64,000 bases of DNA, taken from NCBI RefSeq assembly GCF_900258515.1, contig NZ_LT984884.1, positions 3,283,367-3,347,366 on the forward strand. The letters are read 5' to 3'. The notes beneath the pieces were generated by a model. That model was not told the DNA's origin, made no database searches, and saw only the letters and a program-made list of their open reading frames with translations. Position numbers and translations under genes: made by a program. The DNA is from Lentibacillus sp. Marseille-P4043. GTDB lineage: Bacteria; Bacillota; Bacilli; Bacillales; Amphibacillaceae. Positions 25,486 to 35,001 of this stretch are shown piece after piece; within the stretch, counting starts at the first letter, position 1, and each line of letters starts with the position of its first letter.

Positions 25486-27108
25486 TTACACTTTGTTTTC
25501 CAAAATATAATGCTCTAGCAGATCATGATTATTTAGAAAAGCTTTACAAAGTTTATTTATATTCAATTCCTCAGCCTTAATTAACAGAATACAATAGACG
25601 GCATTGGTCATTGATACTTGATCAATATTTCTGATAATATTATCCCATGCTTGTTTACGGAGATAGAAATGACGATTATTTTTGATAAATAATTGCATTT
25701 TTTCATAATCTGTAAATGCCTGAAAGGTGCTATAGCGGTCACTATTCTCTTCCATATCATTACGTACAAAGTCCTTAATTTGCGCTAACAATTTTTCTAT
25801 TTGTGGAAGAATGGTCAAACCTAGTTTCCAAAGGATTAAGTCGTCCAAATTTTCGATGTCATACGAAGCAGCATACGGATCATGACGAAATCCTTCTCTT
25901 TCTATGAATTGCCGAAATTCTTTCAATAGATCACTGGATTCATCAGCAGATTCTTCTTTTTCTTCTTGATTGTTAGGCAGTAAACTTTCTACATCAACTA
26001 AATGCCCTAACTTATCCCGTAAAATTGTCACAACCTCATCATATGACAATTTTGACTCTATAGGTTCTTGAAATCCAGTCATTCGCAATAATGATTTCCC
26101 TATTAATGATGGAACTGTTTCTGCTTCTTCACTATTCGGATCATTAATTTTCGCTGTTAGTTCATCGTCTGAAGCATCATCTCTTAAATTCCAGTCAAAA
26201 GATAAAACTACCTCCATAAACACTTTCGGATCAAACTGACAGCCATTTGGATCAAGAACACAGATGTCACAGGCTTTTTCCAAGCTGTGACCTTCATTTA
26301 AGTAATCCCCCAGAGCGCTTTCGAAACCTAGCATTTCCACTTCATATTGCTTAAATTGATTTATGAAAAATAAGGTAATAGTTTCCGAACTAAAATTCCT
26401 TCTTACTAGCTCCCCAAAATCAAAATCCTTTTCCGTCATGGCTAAACGTTGCAGAGACTTAAGTACGGTATATTCGTCTGTTACTATTCCTTTTAATCGA
26501 TGTAACAGTTTTTCATTATCAGTTCGTTCCGTAAGCTGGATCGGCTTTTGCAGGATTGTATTGGCCCATTCAATTGCTTTTTGCATCTGGCCGATGGTTA
26601 TATCACCAGTTACAACGGCATACTGCGGGAAACGACTTTCAATTAAACAAGCAATTGCCAACAGATAAATATGATGTGGAAAACCTTGTGTTTTATTGTC
26701 GAATACATGCACACTCTCTACTTTAGGCGTTTTTAAATTATCGTCATAATATACATTCTTTTTAATCAGGAATGACAAAATATCACCATTACGATCATCA
26801 TTTTCATGACATTTTTTACGATAGTAATCAAGGTTCTCATATAGTGCAAATGACTCTGCCGTTAGCATTGAATCAAAATCTCCAAACACATGCCAGCCAA
26901 CCTGTGGTTCCGTAAAATCAAATTCCTCGAACGTTGTTTCCTTTGCCCGGTCTACATATACCCAAGGACATCCGTAAGTCTTTTCATCAATTATATTGTC
27001 CATAAACGGATATGCTTCGACAAGTTCAAGCGATTCCTTATAAACATCCTCCCATTCTTTTTTATTTATTTGGTTTGGCATGATATCAAGATTAATATAA
27101 ACACCCAT
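25486..27108 (-). CDS. Protein of unknown function (540 aa)
   Basis: This is a soluble, acidic, mostly helical protein with no signal peptide or membrane segment. Visible features are an N-terminal segment rich in aromatic residues (CPWVYVD near 47, VGWHVFGDFDSM near 68), a Cys-containing stretch (ACDICVLDPNGCQFDP near 285), and a Glu/Ser-rich linker (about 376-392) separating an N-terminal region from a helical C-terminal domain. I do not recognise a family. GAGAGGG lies 6 nt upstream of the ATG at 27108. It is monocistronic. The downstream 27109-27421 DNA contains only a terminator for the next operon. Confidence 0.75.
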   Translation of the reverse strand: MGVYINLDIMPNQINKKEWEDVYKESLELVEAYPFMDNIIDEKTYGCPWVYVDRAKETTFEEFDFTEPQVGWHVFGDFDSMLTAESFALYENLDYYRKKCHENDDRNGDILSFLIKKNVYYDDNLKTPKVESVHVFDNKTQGFPHHIYLLAIACLIESRFPQYAVVTGDITIGQMQKAIEWANTILQKPIQLTERTDNEKLLHRLKGIVTDEYTVLKSLQRLAMTEKDFDFGELVRRNFSSETITLFFINQFKQYEVEMLGFESALGDYLNEGHSLEKACDICVLDPNGCQFDPKVFMEVVLSFDWNLRDDASDDELTAKINDPNSEEAETVPSLIGKSLLRMTGFQEPIESKLSYDEVVTILRDKLGHLVDVESLLPNNQEEKEESADESSDLLKEFRQFIEREGFRHDPYAASYDIENLDDLILWKLGLTILPQIEKLLAQIKDFVRNDMEENSDRYSTFQAFTDYEKMQLFIKNNRHFYLRKQAWDNIIRNIDQVSMTNAVYCILLIKAEELNINKLCKAFLNNHDLLEHYILENKV

Positions 27109-27352
27109 TTTCATCCCTCTCTTTTTATTTTGACATCTTTAATATACAAACAACCGAAAATTGACACGTTCTATCTCTGTTACATTAATAATAGCAGGAA
27201 AAATATAAAAGGCAACTGAAATAACGGAATAGTTTTACAACTAGGTAATTAAACAAAGTTCGAGTTATTGTACTTATAAATAACAAGAAAATGATAGGGG
27301 GCTTTTAAAGGCTGTTTTGTTACTTCTTCAAATATAAAACTTGATTATTAAT

Positions 27353-27397
27353 AAAGCTGTGATCAATTTACCAATTTAGTAAATGACCACAGCTTTT
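27353..27397 (-). terminator. Terminator at the end of the catabolic gene cluster
   Basis: On the minus strand AAAAGCTGTGGTCATTTAC pairs with GTAAATTGATCACAGCTTT, followed by ATTAAT. It lies 25 nt beyond the stop of the MBL gene, the last gene of the ~27-kb minus-strand cluster. Confidence 0.75.
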
Positions 27398-27421
27398 CAC
27401 GTTGTTTATCGGATTTTTAAA

Positions 27422-28360
27422 TCAAATATAATACCAATACTTCCCTTCCCTTAACTCCCGTTGACATACCCCCTTATTCCGCAAATATTCGAGATGGGCT
27501 AATGTTTCGCCAACTGCAAACCGTGTCTCATGAACCGTCAGTTTTTTTGGAAACAATTTCTCGCAAGCATCTGCTACCGTTCCACCATTACGAATGGCCT
27601 CTAACGTTTGGTCCAGTCGCTTATCATGGTGAGCTTTTATTTCATCGATACGATCATTTGCCCCGTGAAACGGCTTTCCGTGTGATGGGACAACAAAATC
27701 GGCGTCAAGTTTTTTTATCTTTTCTAACGATGCTAAGTATGATGCTAATGGATCAGGATCACCATGAAACCAATACGAAATATTTGGTGTTATCTTCGGC
27801 AAAATATGATCCGTTGAAAGTAGCATATTTTTTTCCTTGTTATAAAATGTGACCAAACCGTCCGAATGCCCCGGGGTAAAAATCACTTCATAGTCATACT
27901 TGCCAATTACGATCTTTTCTCCTTCTTGAAAATGGTGATCCACTGTTGGATATGGTGTCACCTGAGCAACGAACTCATTTGTGTTGGTTGTCATATTTTC
28001 CCCCATGTCCTGTGAAACCCCTGCCAACAAATAATTATCGTAAAGTTTTTCTATAAAGCTATCTTGCCATGCATTTAGCCCTGCATCAGCATCAATTTTT
28101 GTCATGGAAACCTTTGCTCCGGTTATTTCCTGCATACGGCCGACATAACCGAAATGATCTGGATGATAATGAGTAACAAGAATGTCGGTTACCTGCTTTC
28201 CGGCTAGTTCTTTGCCCCATCTTTCAGCAGTTTCCTTGTTATGGAGCCCAGCGTCAATAACCTTCCAGCCATTCTCCCCTTCCGCAAGAAAACAGTTCAC
28301 ATGGTCAAGTCGAAAAGGAAGATCAAGCCTTATCAGTTTTAATCCATATTCATCTAACAA
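27422..28360 (-). CDS. MBL-fold metallo-hydrolase
   Basis: This is a 312-aa metallo-beta-lactamase fold hydrolase. The metal motif THYHPDHFG (HxHxDH) is near 61-69, further ligands are His in TPGHSDG near 161 and Asp in STDHILP near 180, and VPSHGKP is near 220. The C-terminal 70 residues resemble the winged-helix extension of GloB/RNase Z-like acyl-thioester hydrolases. It ends the operon that starts with an acyl-CoA dehydrogenase (34943), so hydrolysis of a lactone, ester or acyl-thioester intermediate is plausible. The exact substrate is unknown. Confidence 0.8.
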   Translation of the reverse strand: MLDEYGLKLIRLDLPFRLDHVNCFLAEGENGWKVIDAGLHNKETAERWGKELAGKQVTDILVTHYHPDHFGYVGRMQEITGAKVSMTKIDADAGLNAWQDSFIEKLYDNYLLAGVSQDMGENMTTNTNEFVAQVTPYPTVDHHFQEGEKIVIGKYDYEVIFTPGHSDGLVTFYNKEKNMLLSTDHILPKITPNISYWFHGDPDPLASYLASLEKIKKLDADFVVPSHGKPFHGANDRIDEIKAHHDKRLDQTLEAIRNGGTVADACEKLFPKKLTVHETRFAVGETLAHLEYLRNKGVCQRELREGKYWYYI

Positions 28361-28367
28361 ACTATGA

Positions 28368-29378
28368 TCACATCCTACTTTTCATACTGTCATTCTGTAA
28401 AATGAGTTTTCGATCCTCTTTTACGATTGTAGCTCTCGCTTCTTTATAAGAAATCTGAAGTTCTTCAACAATTTCGGCAATAGATTGAATGTTCGTGATG
28501 GATCCAACACCTTGTCCTGCACCCCAAACATCTTTCCAGGCCTTTACATTCGGGTCGATTAATTTATTAAAATTAATTTCTTCCTTTTTCGCAAGATTAT
28601 TAGGATCTAATCCAGCCTTTCGTATACTTGGAATAAGGTAATTAGCATTGACGCCACTAAATGCATCCGTATAAATAATATCCTCAACAGTTGAATCAAC
28701 AACCATATCTTTGTATTCACTAGCAGCTGAACTTTCTACAGATGGGATAAATCTTGAACCCATATAGACGAAATCTGCACCAAGCACCTCTGCAGCTAGT
28801 ATATCTTCTCCTTTTGACATCCCGCCTGCTAAAATGATTGGACCATCCCAGAATTCTTTCACTTCATGAAGAAAAGCAATCGGATTCAAAACGCCACCAT
28901 GACCACCTGCACCACTGGCGACTAGTATTAACCCGTCTGTACCCTTTTCAATCGCTTTTTTAGCAAACTTTACGTTGATAACATCCGAAAATACAAGACC
29001 ACCATACTCATGGACAATTTTTACAACCGCACTTGGATCTCCTAGTGACGTAATCACAATTGGTGGCTGATATTTTTCGATCAAGTTAAGATCTTCCTCA
29101 TATCTTTTATTGGAGTGGTGCGTGATATAGTTGATCGCCCATGGTGCAATTTTTCTATCAGGATGTTTGCTCTTCATTTCCTCCAATTCTGTATTGATTT
29201 GTTGCATCCATTCTTCTAAAATATCACCTGTTCTTGCATTTAGCGCAGGAAATGAACCGATAATTCCAGATGCACAAGAATTAATAACCATTTCCGGATT
29301 AGACACCAAGAACATTGGCGCCGCAATTACGGGCAATTTCATCGATTGTTTTATTTGCTTTACTGCTTCATTTGGCAT
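28368..29378 (-). CDS. NAD(P)H-dependent flavin oxidoreductase (nitronate monooxygenase family)
   Basis: This 336-aa TIM-barrel FMN protein has PVIAAPMFLVSNPE at the N-terminus, the catalytic-loop GAGGHGG near 156, LAGGMSKGEDI near 180 and GADFVYMGSRF near 196. The family holds nitronate monooxygenases, 2-nitropropane dioxygenases and FabK-like enoyl reductases. Close to acyl-CoA genes it may act as a reductase or detoxify a side product rather than act on nitroalkanes. It lies 7 nt upstream of the MBL gene. Confidence 0.8.
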   Translation of the reverse strand: MPNEAVKQIKQSMKLPVIAAPMFLVSNPEMVINSCASGIIGSFPALNARTGDILEEWMQQINTELEEMKSKHPDRKIAPWAINYITHHSNKRYEEDLNLIEKYQPPIVITSLGDPSAVVKIVHEYGGLVFSDVINVKFAKKAIEKGTDGLILVASGAGGHGGVLNPIAFLHEVKEFWDGPIILAGGMSKGEDILAAEVLGADFVYMGSRFIPSVESSAASEYKDMVVDSTVEDIIYTDAFSGVNANYLIPSIRKAGLDPNNLAKKEEINFNKLIDPNVKAWKDVWGAGQGVGSITNIQSIAEIVEELQISYKEARATIVKEDRKLILQNDSMKSRM

Positions 29379-29407
29379 ATTTCAAGCTCCTTTTACATCA
29401 TAAATCA

Positions 29408-29435
29408 GGGGAGATCTTAATATCGATATCTCCCC
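29408..29435. repeat. Intercistronic hairpin GGGGAGAT/ATCTCCCC
   Basis: A perfect 8-bp stem lies between the enoyl-CoA hydratase and flavin oxidoreductase genes. With no T run it is more likely an mRNA processing or stabilising hairpin than a terminator. Confidence 0.45.
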
Positions 29436-29460
29436 ACAACAATAAATCTAAAACTTACAC

Positions 29461-30276
29461 TTACTTCTGACTTAAAGCTTTTTCATTCGCTATTTTAAAA
29501 TTTGGTTCTCGCTTCTCTTTAAATGCTTGAACCCCTTCTTTATGATCATCTGTTGAAACAACTGTTGCTTGGGTGATACGTTCTTGTTCTAGAATTTCAT
29601 CTAAACTTGAAGTAAGCGACCGATCGGCAATCTTTTTAATAAATCCATAAGCTGTAGCAGGACCTGCCGCAATTTTAGCAGCGAATTTACTTACCTCTTG
29701 CTCAAACTCATTTAATGGATAGACATGATTGACAATGCCTAAAGAGTGAGCTTCGTCAACAGTAATTGGCTCTGCATTGAATAATAACTCCTTCGCACGG
29801 TAAGGACCGATTAATCTTGGCAGAAAATATAACCCTCCCCCATCAGAAATCAAACCTACCTTGGAAAAGCTTAAAACAAATTTACTTCCTTCTGCCGCCA
29901 GAATCATATCACTTGCTAAAGCAAGATTAAATCCTGCACCTGCAGCAAACCCATGTACAGCAGCAATGATTGGTTTTTCTAAATCTCTCATCGCACGAAT
30001 TAACTCATTTAATTCACCAATATGTTCGAAAGTTTCCAATGCACCACTTTCACCCATTGTCTTAACGTCTCCGCCAGCACTGAATGATCGACCCGCACCA
30101 GAAATGGTAAGAACGCGAATTGTACTATCATCCTTCGCTTGTTTTATTGCTTCCTTTAACCCAGTAATCATTTCTGGACTAAAAGCATTTAAACTATCCG
30201 GTCGATTTAAAGATAAATGCATCACACCCTCATTAACCCTCGTTAATAAGTGCTTATTTTCTGTTTGTCCCATCAT
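29461..30276 (-). CDS. Enoyl-CoA hydratase/isomerase (crotonase family)
   Basis: The 271-aa crotonase has the first oxyanion-hole segment GAGRSFSAGGDVKTM near 60, the second in AAVHGFAAGAGFNLALA near 105, and LISDGGGLYFLPRL near 141 in the position of the catalytic acids. The SDGG sequence (an Asp/Gly pattern instead of two Glu) is more like PaaG/isomerase members than classical hydratase, so double-bond isomerisation is possible. It sits between the thioesterase and flavin oxidoreductase genes of the operon. Confidence 0.85.
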   Translation of the reverse strand: MMGQTENKHLLTRVNEGVMHLSLNRPDSLNAFSPEMITGLKEAIKQAKDDSTIRVLTISGAGRSFSAGGDVKTMGESGALETFEHIGELNELIRAMRDLEKPIIAAVHGFAAGAGFNLALASDMILAAEGSKFVLSFSKVGLISDGGGLYFLPRLIGPYRAKELLFNAEPITVDEAHSLGIVNHVYPLNEFEQEVSKFAAKIAAGPATAYGFIKKIADRSLTSSLDEILEQERITQATVVSTDDHKEGVQAFKEKREPNFKIANEKALSQK

Positions 30277-30331
30277 TCATACTCCTCTCAATATACAATA
30301 TAAAATAATATTATACAAATTTTCTTTCTAA

Positions 30332-30754
30332 TTAGATAGCATGGTTAGCCTTGTTCGTTTCTAAATTCTCTCGTAAGGAAAGCGGAATCGGCTCTGTTTT
30401 TTGCTCTACATAGTTAAAACAAACAAGCGTTGCAGATGCTTCCGCTACAACTGCATCTGAATCAGCATTTGTGATGACCTGGTTTAGACAAAAACTTTTC
30501 GTACCTATCTCCGCAACATATGTGGCAATTTTTAACGTTTGGCCAGCAAATGCCTGTGCCACATAATCACATGTAGTCGAGGCTAAAATAAAATTCAAAT
30601 ACGAATGCGTTGGTTTTTCTCCAATGCCAACCACTTTAAAGAACTTTGTACGTGCTTCCTCAAGATACAAAAAATGGCTCGTATTATTTACATGTCCAGC
30701 TGCATCTGTCTCACTAAACCGAACATATACGTCAACTTCGTGCGATGCTGTCAT
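30332..30754 (-). CDS. Acyl-CoA thioesterase (4HBT hot-dog fold)
   Basis: This 140-aa hot-dog protein begins with the 4-hydroxybenzoyl-CoA thioesterase motif VRFSETDAAGHVNNTSHF, where the Asp before the AGHVNN loop is catalytic. I start at ATG 30754 (GGAGGG 7 nt upstream); a TTG five codons earlier overlaps that RBS. It is a paralogue of the thioesterase at 51325-51729. It probably releases CoA from stalled intermediates. Confidence 0.85.
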   Translation of the reverse strand: MTASHEVDVYVRFSETDAAGHVNNTSHFLYLEEARTKFFKVVGIGEKPTHSYLNFILASTTCDYVAQAFAGQTLKIATYVAEIGTKSFCLNQVITNADSDAVVAEASATLVCFNYVEQKTEPIPLSLRENLETNKANHAI

Positions 30755-30802
30755 CTTATTTCCCTCCAATCAAACACCATTCATTAAAATTTCAGGATAA
30801 CG

Positions 30803-31972
30803 TTACGTTCGTTCAATGATAGTCGCAATCCCTTGACCTCCGCCAATGCAAGCTGTAACAAGTGCAAAGCGTCCGTTAGACCGTTTTAATTCATACGCAG
30901 CTTTCGTTACAAGAATTGCACCAGTAGCACCTAATGGATGGCCGTGCGAAATGGCTCCACCATTCACATTAACCTTTTCCGGATCCATTTCAAGGTCACG
31001 ATTACAAGCGAGGACTTGGGCAGCAAAAGCCTCATTAATTTCAATAATATCCATATCATGCAAGCTGAGTCCCGTCTTTTCCATAACTTTCTTCGTAGCA
31101 GGAACAGGGCCAATCCCCATGATATTCGGGTCAACTCCTGCTACAGCTGATCCACGAACAACGGCTAATGGTGTAACACCTAATTCTTCTGCCTTTTCTC
31201 TCGACGTGATGACAAGGGCAGATGCAGCATCATTTAAACCAGAACTATTTCCGGCTGTTACAGTACCGCCCTGAAGGAATGCCGGCCGTAACTTTGCTAA
31301 TCCTTCTTTTGTCGTTCCTGGACGCGGATGTTCATCCTTTTCAAATAAAATTGGTTCCCCTTTTCGTACAGGAACAGTAATTGGCACAATCTGTTCATCA
31401 AAACGACCTTCTTCCATTGCTTTAGCCATTCGTTGTTGGCTACGTAATGCAAATTCGTCTTGTTCTTCTCTGCCAATTTTATACTTTTCAACTAAATTCT
31501 CCGCTGTGATGCCCATTGGAGGATCACCGATTTCTTCAGGAGATAGCGGTGATTTTCGAAACTTCGGCGGTGAGGGACTATACGCTTTCTCGGCACGTTC
31601 TAGTAAATATGGTGCACGACTCATGCTTTCTGTCCCACCAGCGACATAAACATCCCCATTTCCAGCATTAATTGCTTGTGCAGCCAGATTAACAGCATTA
31701 ATTCCGGAACCACATTGGCGATCAATTGTAAGACCTGGCAAATCTGTCGATAAACCTGTTTGTAAAGCTGTTAATCTAGCAATATTTCCCCCGCCGCTTA
31801 ACACATTTCCTAAAATAACATCATCAATTACCTGTGGATCGACCCCCGCACGTTTTATCGCCTCCTTGATAACCTCAGCTCCAAAAACGTGCGCAGGAAT
31901 TGTTGCTAATGCACTACCTTGCCTTCCGATAGGTGTTCGAACAGCAGAAACAATAACAGCATCCCTTTTCAT
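30803..31972 (-). CDS. Acetyl-CoA C-acyltransferase (thiolase)
   Basis: This is a 389-aa thiolase. The acyl-accepting Cys is in DRQCGSGINA near 86, His in NGGAISHGHPLGATGA near 346, and the second Cys in ACIGGGQG near 377. It cleaves 3-ketoacyl-CoA to acetyl-CoA plus a shortened acyl-CoA, the last step of beta-oxidation. It lies within the operon between MaoC subunits and a thioesterase. ATG 31972 is preferred over 31978 by RBS spacing (GAGGAG 9 nt upstream). Confidence 0.92.
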   Translation of the reverse strand: MKRDAVIVSAVRTPIGRQGSALATIPAHVFGAEVIKEAIKRAGVDPQVIDDVILGNVLSGGGNIARLTALQTGLSTDLPGLTIDRQCGSGINAVNLAAQAINAGNGDVYVAGGTESMSRAPYLLERAEKAYSPSPPKFRKSPLSPEEIGDPPMGITAENLVEKYKIGREEQDEFALRSQQRMAKAMEEGRFDEQIVPITVPVRKGEPILFEKDEHPRPGTTKEGLAKLRPAFLQGGTVTAGNSSGLNDAASALVITSREKAEELGVTPLAVVRGSAVAGVDPNIMGIGPVPATKKVMEKTGLSLHDMDIIEINEAFAAQVLACNRDLEMDPEKVNVNGGAISHGHPLGATGAILVTKAAYELKRSNGRFALVTACIGGGQGIATIIERT

Positions 31973-32009
31973 CTCCATACACTCCTCATTTCACCGTCAA
32001 ATCGGATTC

Positions 32010-32411
32010 TTAATACGTTTTAAATGTTACAGTTCCTTTTATTACGTTTTTTCCAGCCTGATTGACAGCTGCTACTTTTAAATCAAGTGAATGTTCGTTA
32101 ACATCCTCTACAACCGCTTTCAATGTAATGATATCGTTCAAAAAAACCATACCTGAAAACCTTATTTTATACTCTTGAATAAAGCCTTCTTCATAATAAG
32201 GGGTGAACAGTTTTGCCAAGTTTCCCATCGTCCACATTCCATGAGCAATAATACCGGGCAATCCTGCTTTTGTTGCTTCTTCATCAATCGTATGAATCGG
32301 GTTGTAATCTCCGGAAGCACCGGCATATTTAATCAAATCAAGTCTTGTTACTGGTTCAAGTGTTACTTCTTCCATTGAATCTCCTGTTTGTAATGCTACG
32401 AAATGTTTCAT
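32010..32411 (-). CDS. MaoC-family enoyl-CoA hydratase, catalytic subunit
   Basis: This 133-aa hot-dog protein has the R-hydratase motif YAGASGDYNPIHTIDEEA near 30-47, with catalytic Asp and His, and the LPGIIAHGM turn. Its start overlaps the stop of the upstream subunit by 4 nt. Together they look like a split (heterodimeric) form of two-domain MaoC/HadAB-type hydratases, which hydrate trans-2-enoyl-CoA to 3-hydroxyacyl-CoA. Confidence 0.88.
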   Translation of the reverse strand: MKHFVALQTGDSMEEVTLEPVTRLDLIKYAGASGDYNPIHTIDEEATKAGLPGIIAHGMWTMGNLAKLFTPYYEEGFIQEYKIRFSGMVFLNDIITLKAVVEDVNEHSLDLKVAAVNQAGKNVIKGTVTFKTY

Positions 32412-32857
32412 CGGACCAGTTCCTTTCTCACAGCTTCTGTAATAATAACAACCTGTTCCTCTGTAAAGATGTTTTTTCCCTCTGTGTCCTCACCATATCT
32501 TTTTAAAATAATAAATCCCATTAAACCATTGCCACCACTTTTTTCATAATAATCCGCTACTTCCGTGTAACAGTATACGACTTCACCTACTAGCAACGGT
32601 CTTTCATATTGGTAGGTTTGCTCTCCATGGATCAATCCTTTATTTGGTAGGAATAAGCTATCAATCTCCCCATATTCGAAGACCCGAGGAAATGTTGGTG
32701 GTGCAATATTTTGTCCATACCTTGAGTTTTTTCCAAACGCTTCATCGACAAAGATAGGGTGGAAATCACCAATGGCTTCCGCAAATTTTCTTACCATCCC
32801 TCTTTCCACGACGTTTTTAACTTTATCGGAACGTTTTCCTATCGCTTCTTTAAACAT
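32408..32857 (-). CDS. MaoC-like N-terminal (FAS1-type dehydratase) subunit
   Basis: The 149-aa hot-dog protein has FAEAIGDFHPIFVDE where the catalytic subunit has GDYNPIH; the His is replaced by Phe, so this copy is probably structural and binds the acyl chain. It overlaps the catalytic subunit gene by 4 nt. Such non-catalytic/catalytic pairs are known for steroid and branched acyl-CoA hydratases in actinobacteria. Confidence 0.82.
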   Translation of the reverse strand: MFKEAIGKRSDKVKNVVERGMVRKFAEAIGDFHPIFVDEAFGKNSRYGQNIAPPTFPRVFEYGEIDSLFLPNKGLIHGEQTYQYERPLLVGEVVYCYTEVADYYEKSGGNGLMGFIILKRYGEDTEGKNIFTEEQVVIITEAVRKELVR

Positions 32858-32885
32858 ATAAACTCAACTCCCTATGCAATTTAGA

Positions 32886-33650
32886 CTAATCTTTTGGTCC
32901 ACCTGCAACGTAAATTACCTGTCCATTGACAAATGATGATCTCTCGTCCGCAAAAAAGGCAACAGCATTTGCGATATCCGCAGGTTTTCCGCTTCGGCCA
33001 ACAGGAATAGTACTAACACTTGCTTCCACCAGTTTTTCAAAAGGAACCCCGATCCGTTCGGCAGTTTCTTTTGTCATTTCCGTCTCAATAAAACCTGGGG
33101 CGACAGCATTTACCGTAATCCCAAATTTTCCTAATTCAATAGCTAATGTTTTGGTTAAACCTTGCAAACCTGCTTTTGCTGTCGCATAATTTGCTTGTCC
33201 GCGGTTCCCTAGTGCGGATGTTGATGATGTATTGATGATACGTCCATATTTATTATCAACCATATATTTTTGAGCTGCACGGGCGGCATTGAACGATCCC
33301 TTCAAATGAACGTCCATCACTTGCTGCCAATCACTATCTGTCATTTTAAAAAGTAGATTATCACGGATGACTCCCGCATTATTGACCAAAATATCAAGGG
33401 ACCCAAACGTTGCTACAACTTCTTTCATGGCGTCTTCCACTTCATCTGCATTGACAACATTTGCTGTTTTCGTAAACACTGCAAACCCTTGCTCCTTAAA
33501 TTCCTTCTCCGTCTCGCTTAACGCTTCTTCATTGATATCAATAATCGCTACTTTGGCCCCTTCTTCGGCAAACCGTTTGGCAACTCCTTTTCCAATTCCA
33601 CGACTACCACCTGTAACAAAAGCTACTCTATTTGCAAATTGATCTGACAT
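32886..33650 (-). CDS. FabG-like 3-hydroxyacyl-CoA/3-oxoacyl reductase (SDR)
   Basis: The 254-aa SDR has TGGSRGIGKG near 13-22, NNAGVIRDNLLFKM near 89, catalytic Ser in NTSSTSALGN near 142, YATAKAG near 154, and PGFIETEMT near 185. It is FabG-like. In this operon it more likely oxidises 3-hydroxyacyl-CoA in beta-oxidation than serves fatty-acid synthesis. The start at 33650 has AGGAGG 8 nt upstream; the seven codons before it overlap the RBS. Confidence 0.87.
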   Translation of the reverse strand: MSDQFANRVAFVTGGSRGIGKGVAKRFAEEGAKVAIIDINEEALSETEKEFKEQGFAVFTKTANVVNADEVEDAMKEVVATFGSLDILVNNAGVIRDNLLFKMTDSDWQQVMDVHLKGSFNAARAAQKYMVDNKYGRIINTSSTSALGNRGQANYATAKAGLQGLTKTLAIELGKFGITVNAVAPGFIETEMTKETAERIGVPFEKLVEASVSTIPVGRSGKPADIANAVAFFADERSSFVNGQVIYVAGGPKD

Positions 33651-33767
33651 GTAAATTCCTCCTGTTTCCAAATTTTCAAAATATAAGAGTTAGAAATATT
33701 TATTTTCATAGCAGTGCAGGCCACAGCTAATCTATTGATCGCTAGCTGGGCCCCACATTTTTGTTTC

Positions 33768-34943
33768 TTAGATATATTGGCCTACTTTGACATTTCCTTT
33801 TAATAGATTCCTAGAAATAATCAAGCGTTGAATTTCATCCGTACCATCGTAAATCCGCCATAACCTTGCTTCACGATACCAACGTTCAATTGGTAATTCT
33901 CTTGTATACCCCATTCCACCGTGAATCTGCATAACGCGATCTACTACTCTATTTCCCATATTTGAACCATATAATTTGGCCATTGATGCGAGATGACGGT
34001 TATCTTCTCCTTGATCAAGGGTAAATGCAGCATTTAGGACAAGCCATTTTGCAGCTTCAATTTCAACTGCTGAGTCAGCAATTTGCCACTGTATTGCTTG
34101 TCGATCAGCAATTGGCTTACCAAATGTTTCACGTTCTTGCGAATAATCGATCGCCATTTGTAATAGACGTTCAGCGGACCCTACTGCCCGTGCTCCAACA
34201 ACCCATCTAGCAAAACCAATCCATTCTAAACCAAGCTGATAACCTCCATGTACCTCTCCCAATATATTTTCTTCTGGTACTCGCACATTATCAAAAACTA
34301 AACCAGCTGGTCCCCATTCTCCCATTGTATGAATGTATTCTGATTTCCATCCCATATCTCGATCGACAATAAAACAAGTTACACCATCTCTACCAGTCTT
34401 TTGATGGCTTTCTTTGTCAGTTATCGCAATAACCATTACGAAATCGGCTTCATTTCCACCTGTGATAAAAGTTTTTTCCCCGTTAATAATCCATTCATTA
34501 CCATCCTTCACCGCAGTTGTTTTGATATTTCTTGTATCTGAACCTGCACCAGGCTCCGTCATCGCGAAACAGGATTTTTTATCCCCATTAATCGTAGGTA
34601 TCAAATATTTCTCTTTCTGTTCATCGTTTCCATAATAAAGGATATTATCTGCTGAGCCACCGAATTCAAACGGAACAAACGTCTTGGAAACCTCCATTAA
34701 TACGATCGCCAGCATCATTTGACCGATATCTGCTCCTCCATATTCACCCGGTGTATTAATCCCCCAAAAGCCAGCCTCTTTTGCTTTTAACTGAAGCTCT
34801 TTCATTTTTTCCTGGGACAAGCTTGGTTTACCTTCCCGCTCGTTTCTAAGTACCTCATTTTCAAGTGGCTTTAATTCCTTTTCCACAAATTTTCTGATTG
34901 TTTGTTGCACCATTTTTTGTTCGTCGGTTAGGCGTAAGTCCAT
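33768..34943 (-). CDS. Acyl-CoA dehydrogenase
   Basis: This 391-aa FAD enzyme has FAMTEPGAGSD near 126, ITGGNEADFVMV near 158, IQWQIADSAVEIEA near 266, and HGGMGYTRELPIERWYREAR near 340. The normally catalytic Glu of YEGT is Asp here (RIYDGTDEIQR, near 372); a Glu at another position may substitute. It oxidises acyl-CoA to 2-enoyl-CoA and passes electrons to ETF. It is the first gene of the downstream operon, and a TetR-type operator lies 41 bp upstream of the ATG. Confidence 0.9.
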   Translation of the reverse strand: MDLRLTDEQKMVQQTIRKFVEKELKPLENEVLRNEREGKPSLSQEKMKELQLKAKEAGFWGINTPGEYGGADIGQMMLAIVLMEVSKTFVPFEFGGSADNILYYGNDEQKEKYLIPTINGDKKSCFAMTEPGAGSDTRNIKTTAVKDGNEWIINGEKTFITGGNEADFVMVIAITDKESHQKTGRDGVTCFIVDRDMGWKSEYIHTMGEWGPAGLVFDNVRVPEENILGEVHGGYQLGLEWIGFARWVVGARAVGSAERLLQMAIDYSQERETFGKPIADRQAIQWQIADSAVEIEAAKWLVLNAAFTLDQGEDNRHLASMAKLYGSNMGNRVVDRVMQIHGGMGYTRELPIERWYREARLWRIYDGTDEIQRLIISRNLLKGNVKVGQYI

Positions 34944-34983
34944 TTTTCGTCACTCCATTTCTATTCTTTGTTTTATCGTATTC

Positions 34984-35001
34984 ATACTAACTGGTAAGTA
35001 T
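34984..35001 (-). promoter_or_regulatory. TetR-type operator, site 1
   Basis: On the minus strand ATACTTACCAGTTAGTAT, preceded by AAC, lies 41 bp upstream of the acyl-CoA dehydrogenase ATG (34943). It matches three other sites in the cluster (40757, 51777, 54525) with consensus ATACYWWCYRDTHRGTWT. Confidence 0.75.
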
